Assembly: GCF_900130125.1 (NCBI RefSeq)
Contig: NZ_FQXY01000007.1
Coordinates: 186,001-250,000 of the forward strand
Length of the DNA stretch: 64,000 nt
Direction of reading: 5' to 3'
Origin: Bacteroides congonensis
Lineage (GTDB): Bacteria > Bacteroidota > Bacteroidia > Bacteroidales > Bacteroidaceae
Part shown: positions 36,225 to 45,231 of the stretch, piece after piece
Numbering within the stretch: position 1 is the stretch's first letter
How the letters are laid out: every line of letters begins with the position of its first letter
Translations under genes and position numbers: made by a program
Notes under the pieces: generated by a model
What the model saw: the letters and a program-made list of their open reading frames with translations, nothing else
Told to the model about the DNA's origin: nothing
Databases searched by the model: none

Positions 36225-37424
36225 CTATCTACCTATATCCTTTTTACGTTTTAATGCTTCCAAAAAATAATAATCCGCATAATTCAACGGAACGTCAATC
36301 TCCACTCCATGAGGAATACTTCCTACCGAATGTTTCAGAATAAAATATCCGTTCGTTCCAATCTCTGCCCGATAACCGGATGTACTCAGGCTTTCCATGA
36401 TTTTATCCGCCGTTCCTTTATACTTCATATCCGGCACATAACCGCTCAGTTCGTACAAAGCGGAAGCTGTAATGGCAGCCGCCGATACATCCCGTGGTTC
36501 ATTGGGAATATTCAAGGCATCATAATCCCAATAAGGAATCAAATCGGAAGGAAGTTTCTGATTCGTAAAGATAAAATTGTATATATTGCATGCTTGCGTC
36601 AGATAAGCAGGATTGCGGGTATAGCGGTAACACATCGTATATCCGTAAAGCGCCCATGCCTGTCCTCTTGCCCAGGAAGATTCATCGGCATATCCCTGTG
36701 CCGTCTGTTTTTTGCGCACCTCTCCGGTTTGCGGGTCATAATCTACTACATGATAGCAACTGTTATTGATTCGGAAATGATTTTTCAATGTCTGGTCAGC
36801 ATGGCTGACAGCCATATTATAATAGGTGGAATCTCCGGAAAGACATGTCGCTTCGAACAGTAATTCCAAATTCATCATGTTATCAATAATCACAGGACAT
36901 TTCCATCCCCTTTCCGCCTGCCAGCTATTGTTCACATCCCACGACTGAATCACTCCTGCATTCGGACGAAAACGGGTTGATAACGATTTCGCTGTCCGGA
37001 CAATGACTGAACGATAGTCTTTATTTCCCAAGCGCATCCCATTCAAAAAACTGCATCCCGCCATAAAGCCCACATCATGATGCCAGGTGAGGTATTGCAC
37101 CGAATCGAGTGCTTCCGTATATTTCACAGCCAGTGTTTCCCATTTTTTATCTTGTGTAAGATGATATAAATACCACATACTTCCGGGAAAAAATCCGCTC
37201 GTCCAGTCCCGATACGGAACGTAAACTGTTTTTCCGTCCTTATCCAACGTACGCGGATTCAAGACTTGCCCGCTTTTCTCAATCTGATTGGTCATCAGCG
37301 AGTATTGTTCAACGGCATTATTCACATTATCCGAAATAAGATCACCGGTTGCAGGCACTTTCGATTTACATCCAACAAAGAACAAAACCGATATTCCTGC
37401 CAAAGTCAAGAAAGAGTTTCTCAT
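36225..37424 (-). CDS. GH88 unsaturated glucuronyl hydrolase, lipoprotein, locus A
   Basis: Removes the 4,5-unsaturated uronic acid from the non-reducing end of lyase products, by hydration of the double bond. The 399-residue protein is a lipoprotein (lipobox VGC near residue 19) with an alpha6/alpha6 barrel. The two family aspartates are recognisable: D117 in HHDVGF and D181 in IIDNMMN; further conserved patterns are WARGQAWALYGY and AAITASALYEL. It is the first gene of the locus A operon. A -7 box (37464-37457) preceded by two 22-bp-spaced half-sites lies upstream, suggesting activation by the divergent HTCS. This enzyme fits a lyase-generated substrate, so it links both lyase types to one pathway. 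Confidence 0.93.
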   Translation of the reverse strand: MRNSFLTLAGISVLFFVGCKSKVPATGDLISDNVNNAVEQYSLMTNQIEKSGQVLNPRTLDKDGKTVYVPYRDWTSGFFPGSMWYLYHLTQDKKWETLAVKYTEALDSVQYLTWHHDVGFMAGCSFLNGMRLGNKDYRSVIVRTAKSLSTRFRPNAGVIQSWDVNNSWQAERGWKCPVIIDNMMNLELLFEATCLSGDSTYYNMAVSHADQTLKNHFRINNSCYHVVDYDPQTGEVRKKQTAQGYADESSWARGQAWALYGYTMCYRYTRNPAYLTQACNIYNFIFTNQKLPSDLIPYWDYDALNIPNEPRDVSAAAITASALYELSGYVPDMKYKGTADKIMESLSTSGYRAEIGTNGYFILKHSVGSIPHGVEIDVPLNYADYYFLEALKRKKDIGR

Positions 37425-37456
37425 ATATTATAATGCTAATTTTGTTATTCATACCG

Positions 37457-37464
37457 CAAAGATA
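37457..37464 (-). promoter_or_regulatory. -7 box of the locus A operon
   Basis: TATCTTTG on the minus strand, about 32 bp upstream of the GH88 ATG. No -33 TTTG is present at the usual distance, as expected for a promoter that depends on an activator. Confidence 0.6.
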
Positions 37465-37493
37465 GCGGCTGTCCGGGAAGAGAACCGAAACCT

Positions 37494-37573
37494 GAATCCA
37501 TAAAAAATACATCATGAGTCTATATACCCTCTCAAAATAAAATAGAGACTCTAAGCGTAGTTATTTTAGACTC
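37494..37573. promoter_or_regulatory. Paired 22-bp-spaced half-sites, probable HTCS operator of locus A
   Basis: Reading toward the GH88 operon: AGACTC (37521-37516), 16 bp, GGATTC (37499-37494), then 29 bp to the -7 box. Reading toward the HTCS gene: AGACTC (37546-37551), 16 bp, AGACTC (37568-37573). The pairs face outward. The same geometry with another hexamer is found in locus B. AraC-type domains commonly bind two half-sites about two helical turns apart. Confidence 0.6.
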
Positions 37574-37635
37574 AGAGCACACCTCTTATCTGCCACAAAT
37601 CCATTACGGAAAGAGCACATTTGAACAAAAAGACT

Positions 37636-37643
37636 TATATTTG
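37636..37643 (+). promoter_or_regulatory. -7 box of the locus A HTCS gene
   Basis: TATATTTG fits TAnnTTTG and places the transcript start near 37650, after the TTG at 37621 that would extend the reading frame. This supports the ATG at 37669 as the real start. Confidence 0.5.
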
Positions 37644-37668
37644 CAGCCAACCAACAATCTATTATAAA

Positions 37669-40600
37669 ATGAATTCCGGCAAATTTCTATTTTATATGTA
37701 TATCTTCCTGCTGTCCGCCCTGAAGTGTACAGCCCAGGAAATATCTTTCAACCACCTGACTACGAATGACGGCCTTTCCAACAATTCGGTCATGGCTATC
37801 TATCAGGATGAAAAAGGATTTATGTGGTTTGGTACCCGAAATGGTATTAATCTTTATAACGGCAACAGATTCATCACCTACAAGTTTAGCAAGAATAATT
37901 CCAATAGTCTGATAGACAACAAGGTATTACACATCACCGGTAATGGGAAAGACGAGATTTATATCATAACCGCCCAAGGTATTTCTGCATTTAACACCGC
38001 CCAAAATCAATTCAGGACGTTATTGCAGGGTACAACGGGAACTATGCACTACCATAAGCAACTGTATATCTCACAAAAAAACAAAATCTATCGATATGAG
38101 AACAATCGCTTTGTGCCTTTTTATGAATTGAAGGACTTCTCTTCCATCAATATCAGTGCCTTATATATAGAGGACGAATATATTTGGATGGGAACAGAGG
38201 AACACGGACTGTTCCGGCTCAATAAAAGGCATGAACTCGTTCATCTCCTTCCACAAGGGAATATTAGCAATATCTTCAAGGATTCTACAGGAAAAGTATG
38301 GATAGGTACCTGGGAACAGGGAGTTTATCTCATCAACGGCACCTCAATCTCCAATTTCAAGCACAGCGAGAATGACCCTGCAAGTATCAGTTCTAATTTC
38401 GCGCGGAACTTCTGCGAAGACAAGGAAGGGAATATATGGATAGGCACCTTTAACGGTTTAAATAAGTTCAATGCTTCCTACAAGACCTTTACCCGCTACC
38501 AAAAACAAGAGACGGACAAAAGTCTGACCAATTCGTCCATCTGGAGCCTTCTATGCGACAGGCAAGGGACGATCTGGGCAGGAACCTATTTCGGAGGAGT
38601 CAACTATTTTAACCCCAAAAGCCAGATATACCGGCACTTCCAAGCTGCAAAAGCGGAAAAGAACGGCCTTAGTGCTTCCATAGTAGGATGCATAACGGAA
38701 GATAGCCTACACAATGTATGGATAGGTACCGAAGGTGGGGGAATCACTAAATATAATTCTCAAACAAATACGTTTCAATGGTACAAGCACAGTAACAATC
38801 CCAATAGTCTTTCACATAATAATGTAAAAACCATCTATTACGATCATCCCAACAATATCTTATGGATAGGTACCCACATGGGAGGATTAAACAAGTTGGA
38901 TCTTCGCAGTAACAAATTCACCCGTTATCATACGAATAGCGACAAGGGTTCTCTCCCTTCAAATATTATCCGGGAAATTGTTCCTTACAAAGACAATCTT
39001 CTTCTTGCCACTCACAAAGGAGTCTGCCTGTTTAATCCCCAAACTGAAAAAACGGTTCTTTTATTTCAGGATAGTCCTATTAGCGGTACCGTATCAGTTC
39101 ATGTAGATTATCAGGGAACAGTCTGGATCAGCGGAAACGGGGAAGGTGTCTATGCTTATCGGGACGATACTCAAAAAATAGAAAACTATAAACATAACCA
39201 TGCGTTAGAACATAGTATCAGCAGCAATCATATCGGACGTATCTACGAAGACAGCCAAAAAAGATTATGGTTCTGTACTTCCGAAAGCGGTGTCGATTTA
39301 TATAAGCATGAAACAAACGACTTCGAAAACTTCGATGAACAAAAGAATGGCTTGGGAAGCAACTGTGTATATGATGTATGTGAGCTTTCTCCGAATAAGA
39401 TTTTATTCACTACCGATATCGGATTCTCTATTCTGGACTACCCCAGCCGTAAATTCACAAACTATTCGAAAGAGAACGGACTTCCCTTATCTGCCATTAA
39501 TGAACGTTCTGTTTTTAAAGCATCCAATGGAGACATCTATATTGGGGGAACGGACGGCATGATTTCTTTTCGGGAAGAACATATCAACTATGTTCCCCAA
39601 AGCTATCAAATCTATCCATTCAGTTTGTCCGTCAACGGGCAAGCCGTTCAAGTCAATGATGACAACGGAATTCTGCAACACTCCCTTGCCGACACCCCTC
39701 AAATCACATTAAAGGCCGACCAGTCCATGTTCAGTATCGAATATGCCATATCCAATTATATTCCTTCCAACAGAGACGACCTTGAATACTTTCTGGAAGG
39801 TTTCTCCAAAAACTGGACCCGTCTGTACGGACAACAGCACACTATCACCTATACCAACCTGAATCCGGGAAAATACACATTAATGGTACGTGCCGGAAAC
39901 AATCATCTCATTCCCGAAAGTCATCTCGACATTAAAATATTGCCGCCGTTCTACCGCACTGTATGGGCTTACTTACTTTATACGCTCTGCATCGGCATCA
40001 TCCTCTATTTCATCGTCCGCACTTATAAGAATCGTATCAAGCTTCAGGAATCTTTGAGATACGAACAAAAACATGCGGAAGATATCGAACAGCTCAACCA
40101 GACAAAACTCCGTTTCTTTACAAATATCTCTCATGAGTTCCGCACTCCATTAACACTTATCATCGGTCAGATGGAAATGCTGTTACAGGCACGTACCTTC
40201 GCGCCTTCCATTTACAACCGGATTCTGGGTGTATATAAAAACTGCCTGCAAATGCGTGAGCTTATTACCGAGTTGCTCGACTTCCGCAAACAGGAGCAAG
40301 GATATATGACAATCAAAGTGAGCGAACACAATCTGGTAGACTTTGTATACGAAAGCTATCTGTTGTTTCAGGAATATGCCGCGCAACGGCAGATCATATT
40401 CAGATTCAACAAGGCACAGGACGTGATTCCGGTCTGGTATGACAAAAAGCAACTCCAAAAGGTGATGAACAACTTGATATCCAATGCATTCAAGCATACC
40501 AAAGAGGGAGGAAAAATCACTGTTTCCGTACGTAAAGGCAACAAGGAAGTAGTGATTGAAGTTACCGACAACGGTTCTGGTATCGTTCAGAAAGACCTGA

Positions 40601-41688
40601 ACAAGATTTTCGACCGTTTTTATCAGACCGAACAATCAACTTCCTCATCTTATATGGGAACGGGAATCGGATTGGCACTAACCAAAGGTATTATCGAACT
40701 GCATCACGGAAGTATAGAAGTATATAGCGAACCGGGCGAGGGAGCGACCTTCAGCGTACATCTCAAAACGGGTAAGGAACATTTTACACCTGAACAAATC
40801 TGCGAATCCGGAGAAGACTCCCCCATTGAAGGGAACCTGCTTCCGGACTTCGCCCAAAATCTTCTGAGTGAACAAGCAGCTTTAAACTCCGACTCCTATG
40901 CCGAGAAAAAACAGGATATAAAAATTGTCATAGTGGAAGACAACGAATCTCTCCGGGAAATGCTCGCCGGCATATTCGCCCCATTCTACCAGGTGTTCAC
41001 CGCTTGCGACGGAGAAGAAGGATGGGAGAAAGTGCAATCAGAGCATCCTCATCTTATATTAAGCGATGTGGTAATGCCCAAAATGTCGGGAACCGACTTA
41101 TGCAAGCTAGTCAAGGAGAATTTAGAAACCTGCCACATTCCGGTGGTACTCCTCACGGCAAGAACGTCTATCGAACATAGTATGGAAGGGCTGCGCCTGG
41201 GTGCTGACGACTACATAACCAAGCCGTTCAACGTCAACATTCTATTATCCCGTTGCAACAATCTGATTAACAACCGGATCATGTTACAGGAAAAATTCAG
41301 TAAGTACCCGCAGGAAACCCCGCAAATTACAGCTACCAATCCGATGGACAAGGAGTTTATAGACAAAGCCATGAGAATTATAGACCAGCATATAGACAAC
41401 ATGGAATTCAATGTAGATATGCTTGCCCGTGAAATAGGTATCGCACGAAGCAAACTATTCACCAAGCTGAAAGATATCACCGGGAAAACTCCGTATGACT
41501 TCATTGTAACCATCCGCTTAAAACGGGCGGCAATCTTGTTGAAAGAGCATCCGGAACTGAACATATCGGAAATATCCGACAAACTGGGTTTTTCGTCTCC
41601 ACGACAGTTCAGCAAGAGTTTCAAAGAAAAATATCAGGTAGTGCCACAGGCATATCGAAAAGGAGAAAGTGACGAAAAGGCGATTTAA
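37669..41688 (+). CDS. Hybrid two-component system (HTCS) regulator, locus A
   Basis: Membrane sensor-regulator of 1339 residues from the ATG at 37669. A signal peptide (KCTAQE) is followed by a periplasmic double propeller of repeated segments such as MWFGTRNGINLY, IWIGTFNGLNKF and LWIGTHMGGLNKL (to about 670), a Y_Y_Y domain (about 690-770), one membrane helix (about 780-800), a HisKA domain (FFTNISHEFRTPLT), an ATPase domain (NNLISNAFKHT, GTGIGLAL), a receiver with D in SDVVMPKMSG, and an AraC-type DNA-binding domain at the end. It should bind a lyase-derived oligosaccharide and activate the divergent operon and the downstream pair. Recognition helix SPRQFSKSF differs from that of the locus B HTCS. 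Confidence 0.95.
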   Translation: MNSGKFLFYMYIFLLSALKCTAQEISFNHLTTNDGLSNNSVMAIYQDEKGFMWFGTRNGINLYNGNRFITYKFSKNNSNSLIDNKVLHITGNGKDEIYIITAQGISAFNTAQNQFRTLLQGTTGTMHYHKQLYISQKNKIYRYENNRFVPFYELKDFSSINISALYIEDEYIWMGTEEHGLFRLNKRHELVHLLPQGNISNIFKDSTGKVWIGTWEQGVYLINGTSISNFKHSENDPASISSNFARNFCEDKEGNIWIGTFNGLNKFNASYKTFTRYQKQETDKSLTNSSIWSLLCDRQGTIWAGTYFGGVNYFNPKSQIYRHFQAAKAEKNGLSASIVGCITEDSLHNVWIGTEGGGITKYNSQTNTFQWYKHSNNPNSLSHNNVKTIYYDHPNNILWIGTHMGGLNKLDLRSNKFTRYHTNSDKGSLPSNIIREIVPYKDNLLLATHKGVCLFNPQTEKTVLLFQDSPISGTVSVHVDYQGTVWISGNGEGVYAYRDDTQKIENYKHNHALEHSISSNHIGRIYEDSQKRLWFCTSESGVDLYKHETNDFENFDEQKNGLGSNCVYDVCELSPNKILFTTDIGFSILDYPSRKFTNYSKENGLPLSAINERSVFKASNGDIYIGGTDGMISFREEHINYVPQSYQIYPFSLSVNGQAVQVNDDNGILQHSLADTPQITLKADQSMFSIEYAISNYIPSNRDDLEYFLEGFSKNWTRLYGQQHTITYTNLNPGKYTLMVRAGNNHLIPESHLDIKILPPFYRTVWAYLLYTLCIGIILYFIVRTYKNRIKLQESLRYEQKHAEDIEQLNQTKLRFFTNISHEFRTPLTLIIGQMEMLLQARTFAPSIYNRILGVYKNCLQMRELITELLDFRKQEQGYMTIKVSEHNLVDFVYESYLLFQEYAAQRQIIFRFNKAQDVIPVWYDKKQLQKVMNNLISNAFKHTKEGGKITVSVRKGNKEVVIEVTDNGSGIVQKDLNKIFDRFYQTEQSTSSSYMGTGIGLALTKGIIELHHGSIEVYSEPGEGATFSVHLKTGKEHFTPEQICESGEDSPIEGNLLPDFAQNLLSEQAALNSDSYAEKKQDIKIVIVEDNESLREMLAGIFAPFYQVFTACDGEEGWEKVQSEHPHLILSDVVMPKMSGTDLCKLVKENLETCHIPVVLLTARTSIEHSMEGLRLGADDYITKPFNVNILLSRCNNLINNRIMLQEKFSKYPQETPQITATNPMDKEFIDKAMRIIDQHIDNMEFNVDMLAREIGIARSKLFTKLKDITGKTPYDFIVTIRLKRAAILLKEHPELNISEISDKLGFSSPRQFSKSFKEKYQVVPQAYRKGESDEKAI

Positions 41689-41698
41689 GACAGTTTTT

Positions 41699-41764
41699 GG
41701 ATTCAGGAAACACTTATTTGGGACTTTTGTAGCACTTTCTTTAGAAGAAAAGTCGCTTTCTTTG
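41699..41764 (+). promoter_or_regulatory. Candidate HTCS site and promoter for the glycosidase-PL8 pair
   Basis: GGATTC (41699-41704), 16 bp, GGACTT (41721-41726), 30 bp, then TTTCTTTG (41757-41764), a -7-like box with one mismatch. Hexamers and spacing repeat those of the locus A operon promoter, so both transcription units are probably activated together. Confidence 0.5.
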
Positions 41765-41794
41765 CTTCCGAAAACTAATTAAAAAATTAAAACA

Positions 41795-42931
41795 ATGGCT
41801 ATGAGAACCTATTATCTTACCCTTTTATCCTTGATTTTTGCATTATATGCGGTGCATACTCATGCTCAAAAAATAGAAAACTTACCGGTCATGAAACAAC
41901 AATCACAGAATGAATTGTTTCATCGATTGGACAAAGCTCCCCGCACTCCGGCTTTTGAATGTGAAGGATATTGGAGTTGGGGAAGCTCCGTTGTCAAAGG
42001 TGAAGACGGAAAATATCATATGTTTGTTTCCCGCTTCCCCAAGTCGCTGCCTTTCCATCCGGGATGGATGGTTGCCTCAGAGATTGTGCATGCCGTATCT
42101 GATATGCCCGAAGGTCCTTACCAATTCAGCGACATTGCCCTGCCGGCACGTGGAGCACAATACTGGGACGGACGTTCCACCCACAATCCGCGTATCCTGA
42201 AGTACAAGGACAAATATTACCTTATATATATGGGTTCTACCCACCCATTCGGTGAACCGACTTATGATGAACTGACATTAAGCAGCCCATGGTGCATCAT
42301 CGGACGTGTCAATAAACGCATCGGATTGGCTGTCGCAGATTCTCCTTACGGTCCCTGGAAACGTTTCGACGAACCGATATTAAAAACAAAAGCCAATACT
42401 TTCTATAGCTATTTAGCATCCAACCCTTCGCCTGTTATTCAAGAAGACGGCTCGGTGATGATGATTTTCAAAGGAAGGGCTCATACTGAAAACGGCAAAT
42501 ACTCGGACATGGCATTAGGAATCGCTTATGCTCCCAATATTGAAGGTCCTTACACGGTATTGAACAATGATCAGCCTATTTTCCAAGTGGATGGTCAGGG
42601 AGAAGCAGAAGATCCGTTTTTATGGAAAGACTCTAAAGGGTATCATGCCATCTTTAAAGATCACGTAGCCAAATATACGGGCGAAAGAGGTGGCGGAGTC
42701 ATGGCTCACTCGACCGACGGCGTCCATTGGACCGTAGATAAAGATCCAAAGGCTTACTCACGCACCGTAGAATGGGAAGATGGAAAAGTGGAAATGCAGG
42801 GACAGTTGGAACGCCCGTTCCTTCTCTTTGAGAATGGAAAAGCCACACATGCTTTCTTTGCCACAATGGATGGCCCCGGCGGATTTGAGAATGCTACAAA
42901 ATCATGGAATATGGTGATTCCTTTGAAGTAA
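41795..42931 (+). CDS. Five-bladed beta-propeller glycosidase (GH43/GH117-like clan), locus A
   Basis: Secreted protein of 378 residues with signal peptide (HTHAQK, about 24). Repeated W/G-rich blades are seen: GYWSWGSSVVKGEDGKYHMF, DGRSTHNPRILKYKDKYYLIY, SPYGPWKRF, NPSPVIQEDGSVMMIFKG, AEDPFLWKDSKGYHAIF and ERPFLLFENGK. NPR and EDPF motifs are like those of the arabinanase/levansucrase/invertase superfamily, where acidic residues of different blades form the active site. The GH32 signature WMNDPNG is absent. It lies 106 bp after the HTCS gene and 46 bp before the PL8 gene, so it is likely part of the same glycan pathway. Exact family and linkage cannot be told from the sequence. Confidence 0.7.
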   Translation: MAMRTYYLTLLSLIFALYAVHTHAQKIENLPVMKQQSQNELFHRLDKAPRTPAFECEGYWSWGSSVVKGEDGKYHMFVSRFPKSLPFHPGWMVASEIVHAVSDMPEGPYQFSDIALPARGAQYWDGRSTHNPRILKYKDKYYLIYMGSTHPFGEPTYDELTLSSPWCIIGRVNKRIGLAVADSPYGPWKRFDEPILKTKANTFYSYLASNPSPVIQEDGSVMMIFKGRAHTENGKYSDMALGIAYAPNIEGPYTVLNNDQPIFQVDGQGEAEDPFLWKDSKGYHAIFKDHVAKYTGERGGGVMAHSTDGVHWTVDKDPKAYSRTVEWEDGKVEMQGQLERPFLLFENGKATHAFFATMDGPGGFENATKSWNMVIPLK

Positions 42932-42977
42932 CGGATAAAAATGCCTTTTTAGTACGAATATTGCAAATAAACCCTCA

Positions 42978-44999
42978 ATGAAAAATCAGCTATTATTATT
43001 TCTTCTTATCATGTGCTGTACAGCTCATGCACAAAAGCCCTTCAATGATTCGATAGCACTGATCAAAAGAAATTATATAAATGCAACTCTTGGTGAAGAT
43101 GAAGGGAAGAGAACTCTTCTCAAACAACTTGCAGCGATTCCTCAGGAGCAAGAAGTCTCCGATCAGAATGTAATTGAGTTACAACAGTTATATCCTATAT
43201 CTTCCAAAGAAATCAAGTATCTCACAAATACTCTTTGTGCGGACGGTTCATGGAAAGACATCAATTACAAAGACAGCAAACGTTCCGGCTGGGAACCCAA
43301 AATACATGCAGAACGAATTTTGAAGATTGCCAAATACTATTATCAAAAGCAACAACAACTGAAACCCGTTCAAATATCCCGACTGACCAACACAATCCAC
43401 CAAGCGATGAATTTCTGGTTCAAGCATGAGTTGATATGTCCCAATTGGTGGTATAACCAAATCGGCATACCCCGTACACTCGGGCCGGCTTTCCTGTTAT
43501 TCGAACAGGAAATGAGCGAAGAAGAAAAACAGGCAGCCGTCAAAGTCATGATGAACTCTGCTTTCGGCATGACAGGGCAAAATAAGGTCTGGCTGGCAGG
43601 TAATGTACTAATCAGGGCTTTATTAGAGAACGACTGGGAATTGACTAAAGATGCACGTGAGGTCATTACTTCCGAAATAACCCTCGGACAAAAGGAAGGA
43701 ATCAAAGCGGACTGGAGCTTCCACCAACATGGCCCGCAACAACAATTCGGAAATTACGGACTGTCTTTTCTTTGCAATATGAGTTTTTACTCGGAACTAT
43801 TTGCCGGAACTTCTCTTGCCTTTTCTAAAGAACAGCAGAAAATTCTCACTTCTCTCCTGCTCGAAGGTTATCAATGGATTATTTGGAGAGGATATTGGGA
43901 CGTAAACGGACTGAACCGACAACTATTCCGAAATGCGGATGTCGACAAAGGATTCAGGCTGCTTTTTGCTGCATATTCTTTAATGAAAAGCAGCGAACCG
44001 GAAGTGGCAGGTAAAATACAAGAAATGATTGACCGAAATTCCACTTCTTCACAAGTCCCCAATACATTCACCGGGAGCAAACATTTCTGCGAATCTGATT
44101 ATACAATCCACCGTACTCCTGCCTGGATGGCTTCCGTACGCATGGCTTCCGAACGAGTGATTGGCACGGAACTGGTGAACGAAGATAACCTGAAAGGATA
44201 TTACATGGCAGATGGAGCACTATATACTTATGTACGCGGAGATGAATACCATAACATTTTTCCTTTCTGGGAGTGGAGAAGGATTCCGGGAATTACCACT
44301 TATGAAAGCAATGCTCCTATTCCTAATCCCAATAAAACTGATTCACGGAATCACAGTTCTTGCGTTGGCGGAGTTACTTATCAGCATACAGGCATCACTG
44401 CCATGCAACTGAAACGCAATAAACTAGAGGCGAACAAGACATGGGTATTTACAGATGATTATGTGCTATGCATGGGCAGCAACATTCATGCAGACAGCAC
44501 AGCTACTATTATGACATCTATCGACCAGCGATTCAGTAAAGACAAAGTATGGTCAGAAGATAATAAACGTTTCTTTCATGACAACACAGGGTATATCATA
44601 TTACAGGCAGACACTTGCATAGCTGTCACCGAGAATAAAGAAGGACAATGGAAAGACTTCATGGGAATGTACAAACCCGAAATGCTAAAAAACAAACTAT
44701 TCTCCATTTATTTGAAACACCGCAAAGATATGCCTGCGTCTTATATATATCTGACACTTCCTGCCACCACACAACAGAAAGTCCGCAAATTCGACAGTAG
44801 CCCTATCCATATTCTCCGTAATGACAAGGAAGCGCAAGCGGTTGTTATCAAAGATTTATGTTACGTAAGCGTTTACCATCCTACCCAAATATTAATAGAA
44901 AGTCAGAATCCGATAATTATATCAGAACCGGGAACGTATATTATTCATGTAAAAGAGGGAAAGTTCGTAGCTGCCAAGCCTTTCGTTATCAAAAAATAG
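42978..44999 (+). CDS. Polysaccharide lyase family 8, chondroitinase AC-type, locus A
   Basis: Secreted lyase of 673 residues (signal peptide to AHAQK, 19-20). It is a canonical PL8: an alpha/alpha toroid with NWWYNQIGIPR (155-165), catalytic Asn202, His251 and Tyr260 in DWSFHQHG...GNYG, Arg314 and Arg318, and Glu398/Asn401 in ELVN. The intervals match the published catalytic set of Flavobacterium chondroitinase AC. The super-sandwich domain follows (FWEWRRIPGITTYE). Substrates of the family are chondroitin, hyaluronan or xanthan; the neighbouring GH88 fits a glycosaminoglycan-like polymer. It forms a two-gene unit with the upstream propeller protein. No terminator was recognised after it. 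Confidence 0.92.
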   Translation: MKNQLLLFLLIMCCTAHAQKPFNDSIALIKRNYINATLGEDEGKRTLLKQLAAIPQEQEVSDQNVIELQQLYPISSKEIKYLTNTLCADGSWKDINYKDSKRSGWEPKIHAERILKIAKYYYQKQQQLKPVQISRLTNTIHQAMNFWFKHELICPNWWYNQIGIPRTLGPAFLLFEQEMSEEEKQAAVKVMMNSAFGMTGQNKVWLAGNVLIRALLENDWELTKDAREVITSEITLGQKEGIKADWSFHQHGPQQQFGNYGLSFLCNMSFYSELFAGTSLAFSKEQQKILTSLLLEGYQWIIWRGYWDVNGLNRQLFRNADVDKGFRLLFAAYSLMKSSEPEVAGKIQEMIDRNSTSSQVPNTFTGSKHFCESDYTIHRTPAWMASVRMASERVIGTELVNEDNLKGYYMADGALYTYVRGDEYHNIFPFWEWRRIPGITTYESNAPIPNPNKTDSRNHSSCVGGVTYQHTGITAMQLKRNKLEANKTWVFTDDYVLCMGSNIHADSTATIMTSIDQRFSKDKVWSEDNKRFFHDNTGYIILQADTCIAVTENKEGQWKDFMGMYKPEMLKNKLFSIYLKHRKDMPASYIYLTLPATTQQKVRKFDSSPIHILRNDKEAQAVVIKDLCYVSVYHPTQILIESQNPIIISEPGTYIIHVKEGKFVAAKPFVIKK

Positions 45000-45011
45000 C
45001 ATCTGATTTAT

Positions 45012-45042
45012 TTTGAGGATTCAAATAATAGAAGTACCTTTG
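45012..45042 (+). promoter_or_regulatory. Promoter of the GNAT toxin-antitoxin pair
   Basis: TTTG (45012-45015), exactly 19 bp, TACCTTTG (45035-45042): a full match to the Bacteroidetes consensus. Predicted start near 45047, 24 bp before the antitoxin ATG. Confidence 0.7.
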
Positions 45043-45070
45043 TTCTAGATTATTAATTCATATAAATGCT

Positions 45071-45229
45071 ATGGCTCGACCAATTAAAGAAACTCCGGTT
45101 TTAACTGGAAAAGATGCTAAACGCTTTGCAGAGAAAATGGCAAATCTCAAACCTGAAAGTAAGGAAGAGAAAGAAGCTGCAAAGAAAGTTTACGAGAAAT
45201 TCAAAGCCATTGCTTCATTTACATTGTAA
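45071..45229 (+). CDS. Small antitoxin-like protein paired with a GNAT enzyme
   Basis: A 52-residue protein starting MARPIKETPVLTGKDAKRF, rich in lysine and glutamate and mostly helical. The stop is 2 bp before the GNAT start, so the two are translated together. Comparable short proteins beginning MARPIKETPVL precede GNAT-like genes in Bacteroides. The gene order (small charged protein first, acetyltransferase second) is that of TacAT/AtaRT-type toxin-antitoxin modules. It lacks an obvious ribbon-helix-helix, so the DNA-binding role of classical antitoxins is uncertain. The pair is visibly AT-richer than its neighbours, consistent with acquisition. Confidence 0.7.
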   Translation: MARPIKETPVLTGKDAKRFAEKMANLKPESKEEKEAAKKVYEKFKAIASFTL

Positions 45230-45231
45230 CA

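Noticed and set aside
37621..37668. TTG start for the locus A HTCS
   Set aside because: A -7 box lies within this stretch, and the ATG at 37669 directly precedes a normal signal peptide.
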